Assembly: GCA_020746995.1 (NCBI GenBank)
Contig: JAGPXD010000002.1
Coordinates: forward strand, 6,758,001-6,822,000
DNA length: 64,000 bases
Reading direction: 5' to 3'
Origin: Plectosphaerella cucumerina
Lineage: Eukaryota; Ascomycota; Sordariomycetes; Glomerellales; Plectosphaerellaceae
The translations under genes and the position numbers were made by a program. Under the pieces are notes generated by a model. The model worked only from the letters and a program-made list of their open reading frames with translations. It was not told the origin of the DNA and searched no databases. This document shows positions 56,814 through 64,000 of the stretch, in pieces (position 1 is the stretch's first letter; every line of letters begins with the position of its first letter).

Positions 56814-57336
56814 TGGCAATCACCGGGAGGGACGTCCGCGAGCGATCGCGGGAGGGATCGAGATCGAGATCGGAGGGGGGGGGGGTTGGTTTTCGTCGGG
56901 TGGCCGTCGTCGTCGTCGAGTATTTCGGCGGCGGCGAAGGCTCGAGGGGGACGGGATTGACGATGTGTCGGAGTCGACGGCGGATCGTAGGGGTATGTCG
57001 CTGACTTTAGGGGGAGAGAGAAGCGTGGCAAGTCTTGGCTCGAGTTCTTTCTCTTTCGCGGGGGACGGGTGGCTAGCTGGCGTGGTCGAGTGACGATTTT
57101 CCCAGTCGGGTAGGTAGGGGAGGTAGGGGGGAGAGCGTGTGACCTCACCGCGCCGCTGTAGTGTGATTTTTTTTGGGAATGGGCCGGAAGTTGGGGAAGC
57201 GAAGGTGTGTGTGTGTGTGGGAGAGCAGGTGGTTTTGGGGCGGCAGAGAGAAACGGACGAGCAAGCCCTCCGGGGTGGTGGAGGGAGAGGCAAGGGGGGT
57301 GAGACAAGGCCCGAAGCTTAAAAAAAGGGCGGTTGC

Positions 57337-57356
57337 CTCTCTCTCTCTCTCTCTCT
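57337..57356. repeat. CT dinucleotide microsatellite, 10 units
   Basis: Ten head-to-tail CT units follow a GGTTGC stretch in the upstream region of the PAP2 gene. Confidence 0.8.
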
Positions 57357-57510
57357 ATTCCAGGGATGCTCGGCGGGAGCGGATGTCGATCACCAGCGCA
57401 GCAAGCAATATGCGGCTTTCCGAGGCGTCAAGTGTGGTAGATGCGCCGCGCTGCGCCTTTGCCAGACCCAGTAAATAAGATGCGAGCTCGCCGCCTATTC
57501 AGGGGGAGGA

Positions 57511-57533
57511 GGGGGGGGGGGGGGGGGGGGGGG
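57511..57533. repeat. Poly-G tract of 23 residues
   Basis: An uninterrupted run of 23 G residues preceded by GGGGGAGGA. Runs like this can form G-quadruplexes and are also frequent sites of assembly length error. Confidence 0.75.
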
Positions 57534-59367
57534 CGTCAGACTGCGCAGGGGGGAGGAGAGCACTGAGTGAGTGGAGAGGCTGCAGGATTTCTTCCTTCCG
57601 TCTTGAATCAGGTACAAACTGCGCCAGCGTCGTGTACTTGGGACGACAGACGGAGGAAGAGGAATGGGAGTTTTGAAGAGGGGAAGAAGAGAAAAAGCCA
57701 TTGTCATCTTTTTCCCTTCCCACTAGCGGCGCTACCTTGTAATAAGAGGCGCGGCATGCCGACCTGCTGGTACGGTACTAAGAAACAGAGAACCACTGAA
57801 TACGTCGTCGTGTGGTCAGCCGTGCCGGGTGGCTTGGCCAACTGACGCTGTTACGCGGCCTCTTGTCGTTTCGGGCTTCCAAACGGGCCCGTACCGCGTC
57901 TTGGGAGAACCAGAGAAAGATGGGTTTTCCACTCGAGATGATCCCCAGGGTCTTGTCCCGTTCCAGTCCGCCCTCGGCACTGCTCGCCAAGTCGCAAGGG
58001 TCAATCCACTGACGACTCACGAGGACGGGAGATAGTCCCTGGATAGCTTCAAAGGCTCCCGCTGCCTGGCTGCGTACAGTGTTCAGACATCTTCGTCCCA
58101 ATTGCCCTCAAATACACGTCAGCGCAAAAGTCGCACGGGCTCAGCTGGACCTCCTGCCCGACGTTGACGAAATCCATGACGGAGCGGCAGATTGGGAAAT
58201 GGGTCGCGTGGCAGTGCAGCCCATGCCATTTCGGGCGCCCTCGTACTTTTCCATCCTCTGCTGAGCCTCTGAACCGCTGACTGGGCGTTCCGCGCATTCC
58301 ATTCCCGACCCGGGAGAATGTTAGACGCCCAGCCACCCAACTCGGAGCCACGGCAGCACACCCTCTTCCTTCTCGGCGGAGCCTTTTTCGCGTCGCGAAG
58401 CGCTACCCGAGCCAGCGACATGCCTGTAGAGTGTAGCCCCCTGTCGTGTTTCCAGCCGCCTCAACCTGGGGTACGGCGCAAGTCCCCCGTCGCGCGGGCC
58501 AATAGCACATGACTGGTGTCCAGACACTGGACGAGTATGAGCGCGTCGGATGTTGAACGAAACACCATATTTGAGGCCATCCCACTTGATGCATGCCAAG
58601 AATACATGAGATGCCCGTGATGCTGAAGAAAGAACGCAATGCAATGTATTTACCCTTTCCCCAAACAAAAAGACAAGAGGCCAACGACCAAACAAATGTA
58701 TGTACAGGTTTTCAGAGCATCATGGTCGCCCCTCTCCCCCCATCGTCCATGGTACGAGCCTCATCCAGCGCCCGCCAGGCTTCTTTCTGAGGCCCCTCGC
58801 ATCGCCTCGATCGATCGACCGACTGCCTCTTGGTCCCCGTGCCGACCCGTCCTTCCAAAAGCCTGCCGCGAAAAACAAGCACGTGTGAGCCCAACGCCGC
58901 TGAGACCAGTCTTTTTCCTCGCGTCAGACACACGCGCGGAAACCCTCAAACTCCAGGCGCCCTTCGTGAATTTTTTTCAAGAACAAACTGATCGGCCGGC
59001 CGTCGGCGGGGCAATCGAAGTGAACAGCAACAAGAGAGAGATAGAGTGAGTGAGGCCAGGATTAGCGGCGGCATGCCGAAGACGTGTCAAACGAAATCGC
59101 GCCATGCAACGCCCCGAAAATGCCCGAGTGTGTAGAGTGTGCGTGCGCCGTGAGCGTGTGCGGTGCCGGGCGGTGCCGTGTGGTGTAATGTCATGTTCCG
59201 TGGCTGATGAGTGTGCTCGAGAGTTGTGTGTCCAGTCGATTATGCGGGTGGGAGTGGCGGTCGTTCTATTAATCGTCATGTTTGGCCACGGTCGTGAATC
59301 CGGTCCATCCAATCACCCGTCGTATCCTGTCGAGGGCGGCCCTCCTCTGTAAAGAGGCATCGGTCCC

Positions 59368-61062
59368 CTACTCGTAGTCGTCGTAGTCATCCCTGGCCGT
59401 GATCTGGTCAAGGGACTTGTGCGCATCATTGATGCCGAAGTGAGGAGCCGCCTTCTTGGCCCACTGGCGGGTCAGGATGGAGACTGGGGGCATGTGTCAG
59501 TCAAGGGAGTCTTGAGACATCAAGCATGAGAGGCAACATACCCTTGAGGAACTTCTTGCCGGCGTACTTCTTGAAGAACGCTTCATGCACCACGGGACGG
59601 GCAAGATAATCAATCATGAGGCGAACGACAGGCTCGACCTCGTCCTCAGTGTAGCCAGCATAGTAGGCGATGGTGGGGTTCTGTAGGCTACCGTCAGTAC
59701 AGTCCTTGCATGTGCCTTGCCAATCAACTCACCCATTCGCCACGGTCCAGGATCAGGCGAGCCAGGTACATAGCGCCGGCCGCGACGTGACTCGGCCGGT
59801 AGGCCAGGAAGCGGTGGTCCAGAAGGCAGATCTCAGTAAGATACTTTCCAATGGTCCGGCACTGGATGTCGTAGTTGTCCGCCTTGGAGATGCGTCGGAG
59901 GAAGTTCATGGGGTTGGGGTAGCTCAGGTCGTAGTGCAGGGCGCTCAGGATGAACTGCTCCGCCTCGAGGATCTCGGCCTCGGTGAAGCCGTCGTCAGAG
60001 ATCTTGCGGAAGTTGCCGACGTGGGGGGACATGACCTCCTCGTACTTGGCGGCGATGAACATGGCGGCCATGCCCACCAGCTGGAGACGGTCCAGCTGGA
60101 CGACCTTCTCCGACAGGAAGCGGTCGACGAGGTTGATGGCCAGGAACAGTGTCTCGGGGAGAAGGCTGAAACGGGTGTGGACTTCGATCAACCAGTCGAC
60201 AAGGATACCACGCGTCTTCCACTCGAGCTCGTCCTGGTGGTCCATGTAGTTCGGGTTGGGAATCGACTTGCACTCCAGGTCCCGCAGGTACTCGAAGATC
60301 TCGGTGGCGTACTCGGCGACCATCAGCGGGTCGTCAAAGTCCTCTGCGTCCAGGTTCTCGACGCCGACAGGGAGGCCGGTCCTGGGGTCGACAGCCAGCT
60401 CGGGCTCCTCTTCCTCCTCCTCGATCTTGGGCTCCTCGAGCTCGATGGGCTTGAGCGTCTTGGTGGTGCGGGCCTTCTTCTGCGCAGGCTGGCTCTCCTC
60501 GAAGAGAGCATCCTCCTTCTCGACAACGGCAGGGGCCGCGGCCTTGGGCTTCGAGATCAGAGAGCCAGGGCCGGTCCGCTTGGGGGCGACGGCCTTGTTC
60601 GAGTCCTTGGTGCTGAGGGTGCGCGACGAGGTGGTGCGCGACTGCGACTTCTGCACGCCGGTGGGCTGTGCGGCCTTGGAGACGAGACCGACGGCGGCCT
60701 TCTTTCCTACGGCGGCCTTGACCTTGCCGACATTGCTGACATCTCCGAGGACGTCGCGCTTGGCGGCGGCGCCCGTGGTGGCAGAGACTGTCGATCTCTT
60801 GGTCTGGAGAGCCTTCTTGGGCTGTGCGAGGTCGTCGGGGCCATGGGCGGCAGATTTGGCACGCGTCATACGCGTAGTGGCAACGTTTTCGTCATTCTCG
60901 TTGGAGACGAGGCGAGCGGCGCGAACGGGCCGACCCTGCGAGGAGCCAGTCAGCAAAAGAGGACCCAAACGGAGGTGGAAGGAGGCAGCGATGGGATGCA
61001 CCGGTCGGGAGGCCCAATCGATGCTGGCGGCAGGTGGTTGCGGAAGGACTTACGCCGGGCAT
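59368..61062 (-). CDS. G2/mitotic B-type cyclin
   Basis: Four minus-strand exons (61062-61054, 60935-59733, 59680-59542, 59483-59368) give 488 residues. The first coding exon is only nine bases (Met-Pro-Gly). A destruction box, RDVLGDVSN, lies at about residues 63-71, marking the protein for APC/C degradation. The N-terminal 200 residues are Lys/Ala-rich and then acidic. Cyclin box 1 (about 215-345) has TRGILVDWLIEVHTRFSLL, AINLVDRFLS and MFIAAKYEEV; the C-terminal cyclin fold follows with SHVAAGAMYLAR and LTRQWAKKAAPHFG. It would bind and activate Cdk1 at mitotic entry, like Aspergillus NimE. Introns of 118, 52 and 58 nt all keep phase. The protein ends in an acidic DDYDDYE tail. Confidence 0.94.
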
Positions 61063-62829
61063 TTTGGCGGTTGATATCGAGGGTTGGCTCGTTACGTGGG
61101 GAGGTGTTGTAGGTTGCTAGGTCTAGAGGGGGGTTGGGAGTCAGTTATTGAACGCGTCAAAACGGGCCAAGCAACGTGGTGGTCGGGCAGTAAACAAGCA
61201 GGTGCCGGGAAAGGAAGCTTCGGTTCGCGGCCGGGAAGGTTTGGTATCGAGGCAGGCATACCAGAGCTCTGACAGAAGGGCGGAGAAGACGCGGGTCTGA
61301 AAGGGTTGTTGGCTTTGCAAAGGGCTTAGTTCGGAACCCAGGACAGGACGAGCAGCGACACGCGTGGCTATGGGACCCAATTCGTGGCGATGCGAAGAAG
61401 GAAAAGGCAATGGACGGGCTGGCGATGCGAAGAAGTGTCAAACGGGCCGGGCTGGCTGGCTGGAAGGGAGAAGGCGGGAAGTGCAGGTCGTGGGGGAGGA
61501 TGTTGTTTTCCTCGAGGGATGGGATGCAGTGGGAAGACAGGACGTGATGTGGATGCGGAGGAGCCCAGAGGTAGGTGGGAAGTGGGCAGTGGGTACACAC
61601 GCCCAGCTTGGGTCGGCAGTGGTGGGGAACGTACCGTGTCGGCGACCTATGGCGGGAGGTTCGCGGCTCGCGACTGGAGCTGGGGAGAGGCTGGATGCTG
61701 GTCACTACGGATACCGCACCGTGCCAGGCCAATCGACGATGCAGATGGGCGCGCTGGCAAAAACTGTGCGCGTTTCTTGGCGGGCCTTGATGCTGGACGA
61801 TTGTGCTGTGCTGCGTGTAATAGCTGTGCCTGCGCGCTGTTGTGCAGTTGCAGATGCAGATGCGATGCGGCGGGTGATCGATGTGCGGTTCAATGGCTGC
61901 TGCTGGCTGGCTGGAGGGGCGAGGAAGGGAGCTGATGGCTGATGGCTGATGGAGGGAATGCGTTGCCCAGGTCGGAGGGTGCGAGTGACGCGAGGCGCGA
62001 CTTGGTACTGAGGAAGATAGTGGATTTCGGGGGGCGTGTCTTGCGTCAATGAAGCTCAGGTGCTGTTTCGGAAACTGAGATGAACTGAAGGCCAGGCTCA
62101 AGAGGAGCAGAGGAATTAAGACCGGTTGGCTGATGAGGAAGTTTGAATGTCAGTCCAGCGATGCTGATGTCTTCACAGTACAGTGTGATGGATAGCACTT
62201 TCAAAAAGGCTGGGAGTGGTGTCGAGATGAGAGCCTTCTCTGCACAGCGGCACAAGTCCAATAGGGACGCGGAGCTAACATGGACAGCCTGCGCACCTGC
62301 AGGGAGCATAGCAAACAACAGTGACAACCATGGGGCAACAGTCCTATCATTGGCTGCTGTCAAACCGGCTCGACCCACCTGTCGGATCCGTGGACGTGAC
62401 GTGTTTGCAGCGCGGTTGCAGTGGCTTGACGCGATGTGGGCAAGCCACCTACCCGTTCAGATGTGGCTTGTCAGCGCCCCCTCACGTGCCAGTCTCAATC
62501 CAGCGGCGGTGCGTGCCCATCGGCAGAACATCGGCCCAACGCCTCGATGGCCGAAATTTGTTGGAACCTCGTTCGACCTTCTGGATAGCTTCAGCGACAA
62601 GTCAAGTGTGCAGGATCGTCTCTGCCCACCAAGCGCCCGATTGAGAGGCAAGGACCTCCGTTCCAGTCGCCGCAGACCTTTGGAAAACCTCTGGTCGCCC
62701 CCTACGCCCTCCATACGCCCGGCCTGAACGGCAATGCTGCCTTGATCAGCACAATCGACCATCAAACTTCGCCCATCTCACGCCCTCGAGAGGCCAGGCG
62801 CCCTTTACATTATCACCAACTCCGCCGTC
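61063..62829. promoter_or_regulatory. Divergent intergenic region cyclin B / uL2m
   Basis: The 1.77 kb between start codons hold the promoters of cyclin B (-) and the mitochondrial ribosomal protein (+). The stretch 61930-61952 repeats the octamer TGATGGCTGATGGCTGATGG in part. The 314-codon minus-strand frame at 61157-62101 has Ser/Pro/His-rich composition without a domain, and I regard it as leader sequence. Confidence 0.45.
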
Positions 62830-64000
62830 ATGGCTCAGTCTCGGGTGCTCATGGCCGCTCCCAGGACGCCGAGTCTTTGGAGCTGCGCCATGGCCCTGCG
62901 ACCTGCCTTTGTTCGCCAGTTCGCCTCGGCCGCGACGCCGCCCACATCCGACACCCCGAGCTCGGGCTCTCCCGCCAGCGACATCTACGCCACTCCGCCG
63001 CCCGCGGCCACCATCATCTCCGGCAACACCGCCATCATGCGCACCTACAAGCCCATAACGCCCGGTATCCGTCACCTGAAGCGACCCATCAACGACCACC
63101 TGTGGAAGGGCCGCCCGTACCTGCCCCTGACGATCCCGAAAAAGGGCCACGGCAAGGGCGGTCGTAACGTCACGGGAAAGATAACGGTCAGGCACCACGG
63201 TGGTGGCCATAAGAGGAGGATCCGGACGGTGGACTTTGCACGCTTCAAGGGCGGACCCCAGCTGGTTGAGCGCATCGAGTACGACCCGGGCCGCAGCGCC
63301 CACATTGCCCTCCTGACGCACCAGGGCGACGGCACCAAGAGCTACATCGTGGCCTCCGAAGGCATGAGGGCGGGCGACATCGTCCAGAGCTACCGCACCG
63401 GCATCCCCAAGGACCTCATGGACCTGATGGGCGGCGTCATCGATCCCGGTATCCTCGCGGCCAAGACGGTCTGGAGGGGCAACTGCCTGCCTCTGCACAT
63501 GGTCCCCATCGGCTCCACCGTCTTCAACCTGGGCTCCAGCGCAAAGGGCGGCGCCGTCTTCTGCCGCAGCGCCGGCACGCACGCCGTCGTGCTCACCAAG
63601 GACGAGGTCAGCAACGCCGACGGCACCAAGGAGGTCAAGGGCAAGTACGTCACCGTCAAGCTGCAGAGCGGCGAGATCCGCAGGGTCAGCAAGGACGCGT
63701 GCGCCACCATTGGCGTCGCGAGCAACCCGCACCACCAGTTCAGGCAGCTCGGCAAGGCCGGCAGGAGCAGGTGGCTGAACATTAGGCCCACCGTCCGTGG
63801 TCTGGCCATGAACTCCGGTATGTCCATCCAACTCGTCGTGATGATCCCGAGATAGCCTCTGACAAGTCACAGTCGATCACCCTCACGGTGGTGGTCGTGG
63901 TAAGTCGAAGGGTAACCGCCACCCCACGAGTCCCTGGGGCACACCTGTAAGTCTTCACGTCATGATATTCTTGCCCTCACGATAGCATGCTAACAACCAG
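62830..64000 (+). CDS. RML2: Mitochondrial large-subunit ribosomal protein uL2m (RML2), 3' end outside window
   Basis: Exons 62830-63817 and 63873-63946 are seen; a third intron starts at 63947 (GTAAGT) and, from the CTAAC-like site and the final CAG at 64000, probably ends exactly at the window edge, so the gene is cut. The 354 visible residues begin with an Arg/Ala/Ser-rich mitochondrial presequence (to about 40). The L2 core follows: RPYLPLTIPKKGHGKGGRN, TVRHHGGGHKRRIRTVDFAR, VERIEYDPGRSAHIALL, VSKDACATIGVASNPHHQFR and GKAGRSRWLNIRPTVRGLAMN. Exon 2 adds the diagnostic VDHPHGGGRGKSKGNRH at the peptidyl-transferase contact. Family knowledge: uL2m sits near the peptidyl-transferase centre and is essential for mitochondrial translation. 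The ATG at 62830 precedes the presequence. Confidence 0.96.

Larger units (their letters stand above)
56814..59367. other. Intergenic with homopolymer and dinucleotide tracts
   Basis: The left part is the promoter of the PAP2 gene and the right part lies beyond the cyclin B stop codon. A G11 run (56875-56885), a CT dinucleotide repeat (about 57337-57356) and a G23 run (57511-57533) are present. No open frame is convincing. Confidence 0.5.

Noticed and set aside
59670..61112. 480-codon plus-strand open frame
   Set aside because: Antisense to cyclin B, which has an intact cyclin fold, destruction box and consistent introns.
61157..62101. 314-codon minus-strand open frame upstream of cyclin B
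   Set aside because: Ser/Pro/His-rich with no domain; best explained as leader and promoter DNA of the cyclin gene.
62746..63870. 374-codon minus-strand open frame
   Set aside because: Antisense to the unmistakable uL2m ribosomal protein.

Overview
The window is nuclear DNA of a filamentous ascomycete, most likely a Sordariomycete. The genes have short introns (about 48-120 nt, a few up to about 280) with GTRNGY donors and YAG acceptors. Codons are GC-rich at third positions, and families typical of Pezizomycotina occur (a DUF3824-like protein, Zn2Cys6 and C2H2 regulators, an SRO9-like La protein). I see no bacterial operon, CRISPR array or viral genome. I place the organism no lower than class, because no search was possible.

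Layout, left to right. SFT2 Golgi traffic protein (+), SRO9/LARP-like La-motif protein (+) and a DUF3824-like RS-rich protein (+) are each separated by 2-3 kb. Next comes a head-to-head pair of spliceosome genes, CLF1 (-) and PRP31 (+), sharing 341 bp. Argininosuccinate lyase (+) follows, with a consensus CPC1/Gcn4 site 131 bp upstream of its start codon. A stretch of about 8.9 kb without a confident gene comes next; it holds a 342-bp inverted-repeat, MITE-like element with an internal 17-bp tandem array, and fragments that look like a decayed gene. Then come a two-finger C2H2 regulator (+), acetate kinase (-), a four-exon protein of unknown family (-) and a PHO84/GIT1-type MFS transporter with seven exons (+). 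A seven-exon gene (-) encodes a putative Cys2-His zinc-binding DNA-binding-like region fused to an omega-like glutathione S-transferase, and a seven-exon Zn2Cys6 transcription factor (-) lies behind it. TEX1/THOC3 (-) and RIC1 (+) are divergent. They are followed by an intron-containing tRNA-Leu(AAG) (+), CK2 regulatory beta subunit (+), a PAP2 lipid phosphatase (-), a B-type cyclin (-) and the mitochondrial ribosomal protein uL2m (+), which runs off the right edge.

The genes are mostly conserved housekeeping functions: RNA processing and export (CLF1, PRP31, TEX1), Golgi trafficking (SFT2, RIC1), translation (SRO9-like, tRNA-Leu, uL2m), cell cycle and signalling (cyclin B, CK2 beta), and primary metabolism (argininosuccinate lyase, acetate kinase). 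All exon structures were built by hand from splice motifs, reading-frame phase and family conservation; in every spliced model the exon lengths add up to an intact frame. The most unusual observation is the zinc-domain/GST fusion. The inverted-repeat element and the decayed-gene fragments in the gene-poor region come next.
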